Shown here: positions 17,508 through 27,037 of the stretch, in pieces
Layout: each line of letters begins with the position of its first letter
Position numbering within the stretch: the stretch's first letter is position 1
DNA from: Streptomyces griseus
GTDB taxonomy: Bacteria > Actinomycetota > Actinomycetes > Streptomycetales > Streptomycetaceae
Assembly: GCF_001715295.1 (NCBI RefSeq)
Contig: NZ_MDKB01000004.1
Location: 404,788 to 468,787 of the forward strand
Length of the DNA stretch: 64,000 bases
Direction of reading: 5' to 3'
Notes under the pieces: model-generated
Databases searched by the model: none
What the model saw: only the letters and a program-made list of their open reading frames with translations
What the model was told of the DNA's origin: nothing
Translations under genes and position numbers: made by a program

Positions 17508-18566
17508 TCATCTCGACAGGCATGAGCATGCCTGTCCGTTGTCGGCTTGTCCTTGACTGTCCGTGCGGGTTGTTGACGATGCCTGCACGGACTGCTCGGA
17601 TGCGACCGCGTGCCGGTACTCGCTGGGCGGCATACCGTAGGCGGTTCGGAAGGCGCGGCTGAAGTGAGCTGAGCTGGTGAATCCCCATCGGGCCGCGATG
17701 GCGTGGACTGGGCGGGAATGCAGGTTGGGATCTGCGAGATCGCGTCGGCAGCGTTCGAGTCGGCACTGGCGAATCCAGTCGGCGACTGTAAGACCTTGGT
17801 CTTGGAAGAGCTTGTAGAGGTGACGAGTGGACATCCGGTGAGCTGCGGCGATGGTGCCGGGTGAGAGAGTGGGGTCGCCGAGCCGTTGCCGGATGAACTC
17901 GTGGATCTGTGCCTGCAGCGACTGCCGTCGGGTGTCCGCCGGCAGCGCGCCGGTGGATTCCAGTTCGTGGGCGCACAGAGCGGCGAGTATGTCCAGAGTG
18001 ATGGTTGCCAAGCGGGTGGTGTCGGCTGCCGTGTAACTGGGGGCGTGCTTGACCAGCTGGGTGAGTTGGTGCGCGACCAGGGCGCCGAGCCCTTCCTTGC
18101 TCGGCAGTCGCACAGCGGTAAGCGCACTGAGCGTCTTCGGGCGGATGGGGAACAGCTTCTTCGGTACCTGCATGACTATGCAGCTGGCGACCCCGCCGTG
18201 TTCGGTGGACGCCCAGCTGGTGAAGGGCTGCGAGGTGTCGTAGAGCACCAGGTCCTGCTGGCCGAGCAGAGTTTCGCGGCCGCCCTGGGCAACCCCAAGC
18301 CGTCCGTGCCGGTGGACCACGATGAAATACACGCCAGGGTCGGATTGCCGTATCAGTTTAGGGGTCCGGTCCACGCGCAACGGACTGTAGGTGAGCGTGG
18401 ACACCTGCAGGGAGCCGAGATCGAGCAGGCGTATCTCGCCGTGGAAGTCGTCCTGATGGTCGGTGCGGATCAGCGTTGGCAGATGTGACCTGGTTCCAGT
18501 TTCGTACCAGCTGGCCCATCGGTCCGCCTTGGGTACGTCCCCGGTGCTGAATACACTCTCGATCAT
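17508..18566 (-). CDS. AraC-family transcriptional regulator
   Basis: From the ATG at 18566 (GGAGCGG upstream) the product is 352 residues; the frame is open to 18635. The N-terminal part is a cupin-like AraC_binding_2 type domain (FHGEIRLLDLGSLQVSTLTY, GVYFIVVHRHGRLGV). The C-terminal part has two helix-turn-helix motifs (SPGTIAAAHRMSTRHLYKLF, IAARWGFTSSAHFSRAFRTA) followed by the GMPPSEYR signature. Such regulators often control catabolic or secondary-metabolism genes. No target is evident, since its neighbours are IS debris and small secreted proteins. Confidence 0.9.
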   Translation of the reverse strand: MIESVFSTGDVPKADRWASWYETGTRSHLPTLIRTDHQDDFHGEIRLLDLGSLQVSTLTYSPLRVDRTPKLIRQSDPGVYFIVVHRHGRLGVAQGGRETLLGQQDLVLYDTSQPFTSWASTEHGGVASCIVMQVPKKLFPIRPKTLSALTAVRLPSKEGLGALVAHQLTQLVKHAPSYTAADTTRLATITLDILAALCAHELESTGALPADTRRQSLQAQIHEFIRQRLGDPTLSPGTIAAAHRMSTRHLYKLFQDQGLTVADWIRQCRLERCRRDLADPNLHSRPVHAIAARWGFTSSAHFSRAFRTAYGMPPSEYRHAVASEQSVQASSTTRTDSQGQADNGQACSCLSR

Positions 18567-18952
18567 TGCCACCACCGCTCCTGCCGCTGCGTCTCGCCGC
18601 TCGTCCGCTGGCGAAGCCCTGTCGGCTCTCAGCATGCGGAGCCCTTCGACCGCATACCGAACATCTGATCCAAACGACTTGAATTAGCCCGCTGATGACG
18701 TGATTTGCCGCAGGCAGCCGATACGCGCCCGCAGCCGCCCTGGCCCTGCACACGCTGGCCGCTGTTGGCCTCGCCCTGTATCGGCGCACGGACGCCCCGC
18801 ACAGGCCTCGCACACGTCCGTGCCTGACCGGGTTGCCCCTTCGAAGTCCCGGCCCTCGCCGAGCGGGGCCAGCATCCCGCAGGAGGCACCTCGCGTGAGC
18901 CCGCAGCCTCCACACCTGCGTCCCGATCATGCCCGCCGCCCTGCTGGTCTAC

Positions 18953-19069
18953 AGGCCGGTGCCGACCAGCGGGGAGTTCTTCACGCGGTCGACGTCGTCG
19001 GGGTAGCGGGCGAGGACGCGGGAGCCGTCGATCCAGCCGCCGGTGGGGGCGATCTCGACGCGGAACCGG
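18953..19069 (-). pseudogene. Short 3' remnant of an unidentified gene
   Basis: About 38 residues of protein-like sequence (RFRVEIAPTGGWIDGSRVLA, then RYPDDVDRVKNSPLVGTGL) end at a TAG. Upstream the coding character is lost. It is probably the tail of a gene cut by the neighbouring Tn3-type element. The 380 bases to its left (18567-18952) contain no recognisable gene. Confidence 0.35.
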
Positions 19070-19238
19070 CAACAAGATCGTCGGTCACGCTGGTCTGCGC
19101 TCCCCCGGCCTCGGGGAACATCGGTACAGCGGTTAACGCTGAGCCGGTGATTATGGCGCCTAGCACAGGTGACGGGCTCGGCTGCGAGGTTCGGCGGAAG
19201 ATTCCTGAGCGGCTCCGGGCGCCGATAGCTTCACGCTC

Positions 19239-21994
19239 ATGCCAGTGGAGTTCCTGACCGACGAACATGCGGCGTCGTACGGCAAGTTCAACGAGGAGCC
19301 GACCCGGCCGGAGCTGGAGCGCTTCTTCTTCCTGGACGACGAGGACCGCAAGTTGATCGCGAAGAGGCGCGGGGACCACAGTCGGCTCGGGTTCGCTCTC
19401 TAGATGTGCACGGTGCGCTACATCGGCCGGTTCCTCCCGGACGACCCGCTGGACGTGCCGTGGGTCGTGGCCGAGCACCTGGCCGCGCAGCTCGGCATCG
19501 AGGACGTCTCGTGCGTGAAGCGGTACACCGAGCGCAAGCCGACGGCGTACGAGCACGCGTGGGAGATCCGGGAGGCCTACGAGTACCGCGAGTACGAGGA
19601 CGCGGAGTGGTCGCGGCGGTTCCACACCTTCCTGCACGGCCGGGCGTAGACGCACGCCGAGGGACCGGTGGCACTGTTAAACCAGGCTGTGGGCGGGCTG
19701 CGTCGTCATCGGGTGTTGCTGCCCCGGGTGTCGGTGCTGGCCCGGCAGGTGTCGGAGGTCCGGGCGGTCGCGGAGAAGCGGCTGCACGCCACGGTCGCGG
19801 GGGCCGCGCGGCGGGCGGACCCGGCACTGCGCCGGGGAGCTGGTGGCGACGCTGAAGACGCTGGAGGGCTCGCGGTTCTCGGAGCTGGAGCGGCTGCGCC
19901 GGCCGCCGACGCGGACGACGGGCACGGCGTTCGCCCGCGCGCTGGAGCGGGTGGACGAGATCGGCGCGTACCGGCTCGGTCGGCTGAAGCTGTCGCAGAT
20001 CCCGCCGAACCGGATGGCGGCGCTGGCCCGGTACGCGCTGGGGTCGAAGGCGCCGCTGCTGGAGCGGGCGCCGGAACCGAAGCGCACGGCGATGCTCACC
20101 GCAGTGATGCGGCACCTGGAGGCCAAAGCGATTGACGAGGCCCTGGACCTGTTCCAGGTCTTGATGGCCACCCGGCTGCTGAACACGGCGAAGCGCAAGA
20201 CGGAGAAGGAGCGGCTGTCGACGCTGCTGCAGCTGGAGAAGGCGTCGCGCACGCTCGCGCGGGCGGCGGAGGTGCTGTTCGAGGAACTGGAGCTGGTCGA
20301 GGAGCAGGAGGCGGACCTGGACGTGGCCGCGCTGTGGGCGGCGCTGGAGGAGGTCGCCCCGCGTGCCGCCGTGATGACCGCGGCGGCCACGGTGGTCTCG
20401 CTGGTGCCCGAGGACGAGAACTCGGCCGAGGTCGCCATGCGGGCCGCGCTCGCGAACCGGTACGCCACGGTACGCCACGGTGCGCCCGTTCCTCGCGTTG
20501 CTGGGCGAGTCGAAGGCTCTGGACGCCGCGAGCGCCGGGAAGCGGGTCCTGGCCGGGGTGCGCGGCCTTCCGGCGCTGGCGCGGCGGAAGGTGGGCGTCA
20601 AGCCGCTGCTGCCGCGCGAGGTGGACGACAAGCTCGTGCCGCCGGCGTGGCGCAAGGCGGTGTACGCCAACCCCGATCTGCCGCAGGGCGCGGTCGACCG
20701 GGACGCCTACGTAGTGTGCGTGCTGGAGCAGCTGCACCGGGCCCTGAACAACCGCGACGTGTTCGCCTCGCCCTCGCACCGCTGGTCCAACCCGCGCACC
20801 CGTCTGCTGGACGGGCGGGACTGGGATGCGGTCGAGGAGGACGTGCTGGCCGGGCTGAGCCTGGACATGCCCGTGGAGGAGCATCTGGCGGAGCTGGTGC
20901 GGGGCTTGGACGCCGGGTGGAAGCTGCTCGCCGAACGCCTGGACGAGGCGGGGCCGACGGCGAAGGTCTCCATCGAGGTGCAGGACGACGGGCGGGTGAA
21001 GCTGAACGTCGACAAACTCGGCGCGCTCGGCGAACCGAAGTCCCTGACCTGGCTGCGCAAGCGGGTCGAGAAGATGCTTCCGAAGATCGACCTGCCGGAC
21101 TTGCTGTTCGAGGTGAACGCCTGGACCGGGTTCCTCGACGCCTTCGTCCGCCTGGGCGACGGCACCACCCGGATGAAGGACCTGCCCACGTCGGTGGTCG
21201 CGCTGCTCGTCTCGGAAGCGTGCAACTTCGGCCTGGCCCCGGTGGTGAACCCCGGCTACGAGGCCCTGACCCGGGCCCGGCTCGTGCACGTCGACCAGTA
21301 CTACCTGCGCGCGGCGAACGCCGCGCTGATCGCCGCCCAGGCCGGCGTCCCGATCGTGCGTTACTGGGGCGACGGGCTGCTTGCCTCCGTGGACGGGCTG
21401 CGCTTCCAGGTGCCGGTGCGCACCGTCAACGCCGCCCCCTCGCCGAAGTACTTCGGGTTCAAGCGGGGCATCACCTGGCTCAACGCCGTCAACGACCAGG
21501 TCGCGGGCATCGGGCAGATGGTCGTGCCCGGCACCCCGCGCGACTCCCTGCACATCCTGGACGCACTGCTGAACCTGGACGGCGGCGTGAAGCCGGAGAT
21601 GGTGGCGACCGACAACGCCTCGTACTCCGACATGGTGTTCTGCCTGTTCAAGATCCTCGGCGACAACTTCAGCCCCCGGTTCCGCGGCACCATTCACCAG
21701 GCGTACCGCGACGGCATGGAGGACCAGCTCGGCGCACTCGGCCTGGTCCTCAACACCATCGTGCTCTGGACCACGAAGTACATCGACGCCGCAGTCTCCC
21801 AGCTCCAGGTCGAGGGCCACGAGATTCGGGACGAGGACATCGCCCGGCTCTCCCCGCTCAAGCACCGCAACCTGAACCTGCTCGGCCGCTACAGCTTCAC
21901 CGCCTCTACCCCGGCCGCCGGCGCCCTGCGCCCGCTGCGCGATCCAGACGGGCCGGAACTGGACGAGGACGACGACGGGGGCGAGCCGGACTAG
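19239..21994 (+). pseudogene. Tn3-family transposase, multiply broken
   Basis: The start (MPVEFLTDEHAASYGKFNEE) is the DUF4158 domain of Tn3-type transposases and the end (LSPLKHRNLNLLGRYSFTAS) is the family's usual finish; about 917 codons in all. Four lesions are visible. TAG at 19401-19403 replaces an expected Gln (GFAL-QMCTVRY). TAG at 19647-19649 replaces a Trp (HGRA-WTHAEG). There is a one-base insertion near 19830 and a 10-bp tandem duplication (TACGCCACGG twice) near 20463-20482. The last 504 codons, including the DDE region (VHVDQYYLRAANA, ATDNASYSDMVF), are uninterrupted. No 38-bp terminal repeats were recognised next to it. Confidence 0.85.
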
Positions 21995-23463
21995 CCGTGG
22001 TGGTTCTGCGGCCCGGTGGAGACCGCGGCCCTGCGGGCGGCTGAGTGGAGCCAGGGCCGGATGGAGCCGTCGTTGGTGAGGTCGGCGCGGTAGGCCACCG
22101 CCACGGCCAAGTAGCGGTGTTGGCGCCAGGTCTGCTTCCATCGGAGGCTACGGTGGACCTTGTCGGGACAGGGGGCGAGGCCGCCCCCGCGGGCGCTCCA
22201 GATGGTGAGGCGCCAGGCCCCGCCCCCGTCGCCCAGGTACTTGTGCGCGTCCTGGGCCGTCGCCACGTCGGGGAACGCGAAGACCTGGACGGAGACGTAG
22301 ACGGGGTTCTCTGGCGTGGCGTGGGGACCGGGCTGCTCCGCGTAGACGCCGGCGACCACTTCGGTACAGTCACGGCGCGCGAGTTCCCTAACCAGGTCGC
22401 TGGGGCCCGCTTCACGGGAGAGGCGGGTGTCCTCGGCGATCCGGGCGAACTCGATGTCCATGTCGTTGGTGAACCGCCGCGGCAACAGGGCGTCCGCGGT
22501 GAACGGTGTCTCGTCGGTGGAGGCGCGGTTCCAGGAGTCGGGAGAGGGCGGCCGGGGCGCGCGCTGCGTGTCGTCCATCAGGCGGGTACGCGGGGTCGGG
22601 GGCATTGCCGCGGTGGGAGCTTCCGCTGCCGTGCACGACGCCAGGAGTGCCTGAAGCCGCTGCTGTACCTCTTTCGCCGACTGGGGGCGCCGGTCGGGGT
22701 CGCGCTCCAGTAGTTCGGCGACGAGCGCGCTCACCTCCGGCGGCAGGCCGGGGCGGAACGTGTCGAGGGATGGGGCCTCCTCGTCGAGCTTGCGCCGCAC
22801 GACCGCGATGCTGTTGTGCCCGGTGAAGGGCGGTCGGCCGGCGAGCATCGCGAAGAGCATCCCACCGAGTGCGTACAGGTCGGAGCGTTCGTCGCCGCGT
22901 TCCGTGAGGAACTGCTCCGGTGCGCCGTACTCCGGCGTTCCTGCTGGAGTCAGTTGGGAGGAGTGCGCCACGGTGAACGCGGCCTGGACGAACCCGGCGA
23001 TCCCGAAGTCGATGACCTTCACCAGCCCGTCGCCGGTGATGATGACGTTGTGGGGCTTGATGTCGTAGTGGATGATCCGGGCCCGGTGGGCGGCCTCCAG
23101 CGCGGCGCAGACGCCGCTGGCGATGGCAACGGCACGCGTCAGGGGGAAAGGACTCTCAGCCTGGAGACGCGCGGTGAGCGTCTGGCCGTCCACCTTCTCC
23201 ATGACCAAGAACAACACGTCGTCGTGGATGCCCCGGTCGTACAGGGCGGCGACATTGGAGTGGACGATCTGGGCAGCGGCGACCGCCTCGCGCTCGAACC
23301 GCCGGGGCAGGTCAGCTTGGGCAATCCCGTCGAGATCCAGCAGCTTGAGCGCGACCTCACGGTGGAGCACGCGATCCCGCGCGGCCCACACCTCGCCCAT
23401 GCCACCCCGGCCCAGACGGCCGATCAGCTCGTAACGGTCCGCGATCAGCATTCCCCGCTCCAC
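21991..23463 (-). CDS. Serine/threonine protein kinase (PknB type, no transmembrane helix)
   Basis: From the GTG at 23463 (VERGMLIADRYELIGRLG; ATG 23451 is an alternative) the product is 490 residues. The kinase domain spans about 11-270: glycine loop LGRGGMGEVW, Lys40 in EVALKLL, HYD (132-134) where most kinases have HRD, then IKPHN and DFG (152-154), and GTPEYGAPEQ. Residues 330-490 are a separate domain with DCTEVVAGVYAEQPGPHATP and VSVQVFAFPDVATAQDAHKY, probably sensory or substrate-binding. There is no membrane span. The stop codon shares CTAG with the convergent Tn3 transposase stop, so the insertion may have reset the kinase C-terminus. Confidence 0.85.
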   Translation of the reverse strand: MERGMLIADRYELIGRLGRGGMGEVWAARDRVLHREVALKLLDLDGIAQADLPRRFEREAVAAAQIVHSNVAALYDRGIHDDVLFLVMEKVDGQTLTARLQAESPFPLTRAVAIASGVCAALEAAHRARIIHYDIKPHNVIITGDGLVKVIDFGIAGFVQAAFTVAHSSQLTPAGTPEYGAPEQFLTERGDERSDLYALGGMLFAMLAGRPPFTGHNSIAVVRRKLDEEAPSLDTFRPGLPPEVSALVAELLERDPDRRPQSAKEVQQRLQALLASCTAAEAPTAAMPPTPRTRLMDDTQRAPRPPSPDSWNRASTDETPFTADALLPRRFTNDMDIEFARIAEDTRLSREAGPSDLVRELARRDCTEVVAGVYAEQPGPHATPENPVYVSVQVFAFPDVATAQDAHKYLGDGGGAWRLTIWSARGGGLAPCPDKVHRSLRWKQTWRQHRYLAVAVAYRADLTNDGSIRPWLHSAARRAAVSTGPQNHHG

Positions 23464-23491
23464 GGGGCGAGCATACGAGACGCCTCGACAC

Positions 23492-23842
23492 CTACGAAGA
23501 CGGCCGGAGCGGCGGCCGCCACACCGTCTCTCCAGCCTCCTCCGCACACACACGGGTTAGTCCTGGTGACGATGGCGGTGAGACCTCAGCCAACCAGGCC
23601 GTCCACCGCAGGCGGCGCGGCAGACCACCCGCCTTCGAGCCGGGGATGAGTTCGGCGGACTCGACCTGGCCGGCCGGGAAGGCCCACATCACCGGGGGCG
23701 ACTCGTTGCCGACGATAGGGCCGTTGGGGTAGAAGTCACACGCGGCTCCCGCACTCTCCATGTTCATCGGCTCGGCGACGACGGCCTCGTCCCGGGGAGC
23801 CGGGACGCCGGTGATCGATTCGAAGACCGTGTTGGGTTCCAT
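23492..23842 (-). CDS. Hypothetical protein upstream of the kinase
   Basis: A 116-residue frame 28 bases upstream of the kinase start and on the same strand. The first 80 residues look coding (AACDFYPNGPIVGNESPPVM, MWAFPAGQVESAE). The tail is Pro/Arg-rich and less convincing. No family or strong ribosome site was recognised. If real, it may be co-transcribed with the kinase. Confidence 0.4.
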   Translation of the reverse strand: MEPNTVFESITGVPAPRDEAVVAEPMNMESAGAACDFYPNGPIVGNESPPVMWAFPAGQVESAELIPGSKAGGLPRRLRWTAWLAEVSPPSSPGLTRVCAEEAGETVWRPPLRPSS

Positions 23843-23901
23843 GTCCTACATCACTACCGGCACCGCGAATGGTGATGGCCTCCCGACCGCCCTTCTGTTC
23901 G

Positions 23902-24100
23902 TCAAACGATCCTTTGCCGACAGGCACACAGCGCCTCGACGGCCTGGCGGGGCACGGGCTTCTTGCCGTTGAGATAGCCACGACGACTTGCTATACGCGG
24001 TGCAGTCGGCCAGCGCGGGCAGGCTCAGGCCCGTACGCGTCCTCACCTCGCGGAGCCCCTCGGCCAGTGCCACGCACTCCGGTGCAGGGGCGGTCATCAT
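23902..24100 (-). pseudogene. XRE-type helix-turn-helix gene remnant, frameshifted
   Basis: The ATG (24100) overlaps the stop of the upstream XRE/peptidoglycan-binding gene by 4 bases. The product begins CVALAEGLREVRTRTGLSLP, then ALADCTAYSKSSW. A small deletion shifts the frame, after which the third frame reads RYLNGKKPVPRQAVEALC. The neighbouring intact gene has SRSSWERYLNGKALPPRAAV at the same place, so this looks like a decayed paralogue in the same operon. Confidence 0.65.
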
Positions 24101-24993
24101 CGCAACACCTGCCAGGTGTGGGGGCCCACGACGCCGTCCGCCGGCAGTCCGGCCTTCTTCTGCAGGCGCATCACGGCCGCGATGGTCTGCTGCCCGTAGA
24201 CCCCGTCGACAGGGCCTGGCTCCATCTTGTGATAACTCAGTAAGCACTGGGCCTCTACCACGTCCCAGCCCGGTCCGGCAAGGACGGCGGTGCGCGTCGT
24301 GCTGTATCCGGCGAACAGCCCCCCGCCTGCCGCGCCGGCCCTGTGGACCTTGCAGAAGTAGGATTTGCCCGGCTCGAAGACGTACCGGCCCGGCCCCTCG
24401 GTAGCGCCGCCGCTACTGCTGCTCGGCAGTGGGCCGCCCACCGCCGTCTTCGTCTTGTCGCCCCCGCCGTCGTCATCGCCCCAGGGCGCGGCAGTCAGCA
24501 TTCCGGTGCCCACCCCAACGAGCGTGGCGGCCACCACGGCGGCGAGGGCGACGGGCCTGCGCACGCCTGGCGGCTGCGCAATCGCAGGCAGTTCCTCCGG
24601 AATCCTGGGCCCCTCCGCCGACGCCGCAGAGCCCTCTGCCGCACCGGAACGCTCGGCAGCAGTCTCGCCCCGTACTCCCAGCGTGCCTCCGTCCTTCGCA
24701 CCGGCTGACGATGACGGCACGATCGGCTGCTGCCAGGCTTCCTCGGCCACTTCGTGCAGCACCAGCAGTCGGACCGGATCTGTCCCCGCGACCCGCGCCA
24801 GTTCCTCCACCGCGGCCCGTGGTGGCAGCGCCTTGCCATTGAGATAGCGCTCCCACGACGAACGGCTGTATCCGGTCTTCGACGCGAGCGAGACCAGGCT
24901 CAGCCCGCTGCGGTCCTTCAGCCTCCGTAACTGCACCACGAATTGCCGGACCTTCTGGTCCAGCGAATCCGGCAATTCCTGCCAACGCGACAT
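24097..24993 (-). CDS. Membrane protein with cytoplasmic XRE-type HTH and extracytoplasmic peptidoglycan-binding domain
   Basis: 298 residues. The N-terminal 85 residues hold an XRE-like helix-turn-helix (LKDRSGLSLVSLASKTGYSR, SSWERYLNGKALPPRAAVEE). A low-complexity linker leads to one transmembrane helix (VALAAVVAATLVGVGTGMLT, about 148-167). After a Ser/Gly-rich stretch, the C-terminal 90 residues end in a PG_binding_1 repeat (DGVYGQQTIAAVMRLQKKAG, DGVVGPHTWQVL). The layout suggests a cytoplasmic DNA- or protein-binding head tied to a cell-wall sensor. It is followed by a decayed HTH paralogue. Confidence 0.85.
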   Translation of the reverse strand: MSRWQELPDSLDQKVRQFVVQLRRLKDRSGLSLVSLASKTGYSRSSWERYLNGKALPPRAAVEELARVAGTDPVRLLVLHEVAEEAWQQPIVPSSSAGAKDGGTLGVRGETAAERSGAAEGSAASAEGPRIPEELPAIAQPPGVRRPVALAAVVAATLVGVGTGMLTAAPWGDDDGGGDKTKTAVGGPLPSSSSGGATEGPGRYVFEPGKSYFCKVHRAGAAGGGLFAGYSTTRTAVLAGPGWDVVEAQCLLSYHKMEPGPVDGVYGQQTIAAVMRLQKKAGLPADGVVGPHTWQVLR

Positions 24994-25351
24994 GCCCCAC
25001 CCCGTACGGCGTCATGGAGCTCCAAGGCCTTCACCATCTTGTTCTCCGTTAGATACCCCTGCGCACACGCCGTGAGCTCAGGCCAAGGCGCCATGCCCAC
25101 GTCTTTCGGCCAGCCTCCACTGGGAAGACCGTCCCAGCCATGCCGCGTTCTGCCGGACGTCCCCGCAGGTCAACGCCCTGGACGTCCCACGGTGTCCCAA
25201 CGGGACGGACTTCGCTGGTCCGGCTCCGGAATGACGAGCAATCTCGGTGGTGCAAGCCAGACGGTGCGGTCCACCCGCATCGTCCTCGACGCACAACATG
25301 GACCGGGTCACAGCCGACCCGGCCGCATCCACCAACGGAGGAATCACGAGC
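24994..25351. other. Divergent promoter region
   Basis: About 360 bases between the XRE/peptidoglycan-binding gene (minus) and the secreted-protein gene (plus). No gene, repeat or clear hairpin was identified. Promoters for both neighbours should lie here. Confidence 0.4.
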
Positions 25352-25858
25352 ATGAACGTGCGCAAACGCGCCATCGTCGTCCTGTCGACCGCGGCACTCG
25401 GATCGGGCCTCGCCCTCGGAGCACCAGCCACAGCGGCTCCCGCACCGGCTAACGCCATCACCAGTACGGCCGTGACCGCGTCGGCCACCACTACAGCCGT
25501 ATCCAATGCTGAAACAGCGGCTCACGCCAACTCGCTGGCGTCCGCCAGGTGGTTCACCATCTACCACGGCTCCAAAAAGGGGGACTGGAATACACCCACC
25601 GTCAAGTCACGGTCCAGGGTCTTGCAAGTTGCCTTCCGGTGCTGGAACGGCGGCGACGGAACCAAGGTGCGGATCAAGATCGTGCAACGCATCAATGGGC
25701 ACTACCAGGAGGTACACGCGTCCAGGAAATGGCTCTGCAATGGCCGGACCATCCACACCCGCATGAACGACGCCAAGGTAGGCGGCTGGTACACCGCCGA
25801 TGTGGGGATCTTCGGCAAGAAGCACACCACCGAGGTGTGGCTCCAGAACTACGGCTGA
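25352..25858 (+). CDS. Secreted protein of unknown function
   Basis: Start ATG 25352 has a good ribosome site (GGAGG at 25338-25342), in preference to an in-frame GTG 105 bases upstream. The 168-residue product has a signal peptide (KRAIVVLSTAALGSGLALGA, cleavage near ATAAPA), an Ala/Thr-rich linker and a mature domain of about 110 residues. The domain carries a conserved-looking pattern: YHGSKKGDWNTPTVKSR, VAFRCWNGGDGTKVRIKIVQ, YTADVGIFGKKHTTEVW. Two cysteines (FRCWN, WLCNG) may pair. The family is unknown to me. Confidence 0.75.
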   Translation: MNVRKRAIVVLSTAALGSGLALGAPATAAPAPANAITSTAVTASATTTAVSNAETAAHANSLASARWFTIYHGSKKGDWNTPTVKSRSRVLQVAFRCWNGGDGTKVRIKIVQRINGHYQEVHASRKWLCNGRTIHTRMNDAKVGGWYTADVGIFGKKHTTEVWLQNYG

Positions 25859-26184
25859 GCCTCGGGATCGCGCGTGGGTGTGAGGGAACTGCTCTTTGGG
25901 GTCCCCTCGCACCCATGAATGCGATTGCTTGGCCCAAGCCCCGTGAAGCGTCTTTCCGGGAAGCACTCCGGCTGGTGTACGACCTCCCTCGGAAGCGGGG
26001 CCATCGGCGGTTGGCCAGGGTCGTCGGGCCAGCCGGCGACGCGATGTTGGCCAGCTGTTTACGTTGCGGTCGTGGCCCAAGATCAGACGCAACAATGTTG
26101 AATCAGCGTGATGCGTGCAGGTCAGCGCAAGATCCAAGCGTGGATCACCCTCGGCGGTCTGCCGCTCCGACCAGCCGGAACACC

Positions 26185-26404
26185 GGGAGAGCTGGCCGAC
26201 GGACGCGTAGCGCACGTCCTCGCCCTCGAGGTCCTCCGCGTTCCACTGCCGGAACCCCCACGGGTCTGCGGCGGCGGTGCCCAGGACGTCCCATACGGTG
26301 TCTTCGACGTGCTCGGGCAGGGTGTCGATGACCTTCGCGGCCGGTGCGGAGAAGCGGACCGCGAACGCCTTGCCGCGACCGCGCAGCTGACCGGGCCGGA
26401 CCAC
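26185..26404 (-). pseudogene. Remnant of a small RelE-like hypothetical gene
   Basis: The coherent part (KAFAVRFSAPAAKVIDTLPE, VWDVLGTAAADPWGFRQWNA, GEDVRYASVGQL) resembles a common Streptomyces small protein of RelE-like size. After VGQLS the sequence no longer looks coding, yet the frame stays open antisense to the neighbouring secreted gene. The true C-terminal third is therefore lost or shifted. It abuts the truncated 5' end of the divergent phosphatase fragment. Confidence 0.5.
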
Positions 26405-26887
26405 TCGCCGCCGCTGGAGGCGCTCTGCGACGAGGTGCTGGACATGCTCGGCCCCGGTGACCGGGACGACGACATCGCGCTGCTGGCCGCCCGGTTCGAC
26501 GGGATCGCGCCGAGCGATGTCGCCTACTGGTCCCTGGATCCGGAGGACGCCGCCCCGGGGCGGGCCCGCCGGCTCGCCCGCAGGGCACTCGACCGGTGGG
26601 GGCTGGACGACCTCTCGGACGAGATGGAGCTGCTCGTCAGCGAGGTGGTGACCAACGCCGTGCGGTACGCGGAGCGGCCGGTGACCCTGCGGCTGCTGCG
26701 CACGGACACGCTGCGCTGCGAGGTGGGCGACGACTCCCCGCAGCTGCCCCGGCAGCGCCGGGCCCGGGAGACGGACGAGGGCGGGCGCGGCCTGTTTCTG
26801 GTCAACCGGCTGGCGAGGCGCTGGGGGGCGACCCGGCTGTCGACGGGCAAGGTGGTCTGGTTCGAAATGACTCTGCCACCAAGATGA
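26399..26887 (+). pseudogene. C-terminal fragment of a SpoIIE-type phosphatase: HATPase anti-sigma-like domain
   Basis: The segment from LEALCDEVLDMLGPGDRDDD (end of a PP2C/SpoIIE phosphatase domain, ending DDIALLAARF) continues into an RsbW-like HATPase domain. That domain has the N-box MELLVSEVVTNAVRYAERPV, then EVGDDSPQLP and the glycine-rich DEGGRGLFLVNRLARRWGAT. Usually these sit behind PAS/GAF and full phosphatase domains in 600-800 residue proteins. Here the 5' part is missing from about 26399, where an unrelated minus-strand gene begins. The open frame upstream to 26108 is spurious. Confidence 0.7.
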
Positions 26888-27037
26888 CGCTTCGGGCTAT
26901 CGACCTCATAGATCACCAAGCGGTGTTACCTGACCGGCACACTGGCTGACCTGCTGCGCTCCTCTACGATCGACCCGTCGGTGCTGGTGGTGTGCGCTAC
27001 GTCCCTCGCCCGGGCGTGCGGTGCGGCTCGTACCCCA

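Noticed and set aside
19239..21994. Programmed recoding of the Tn3 transposase stops
   Set aside because: Two different stop contexts, a one-base insertion and a 10-bp duplication together indicate decay, not regulated read-through.
20096..22141. Minus-strand frame of 681 codons opposite the Tn3 transposase
   Set aside because: Shadow of the transposase; no family pattern.
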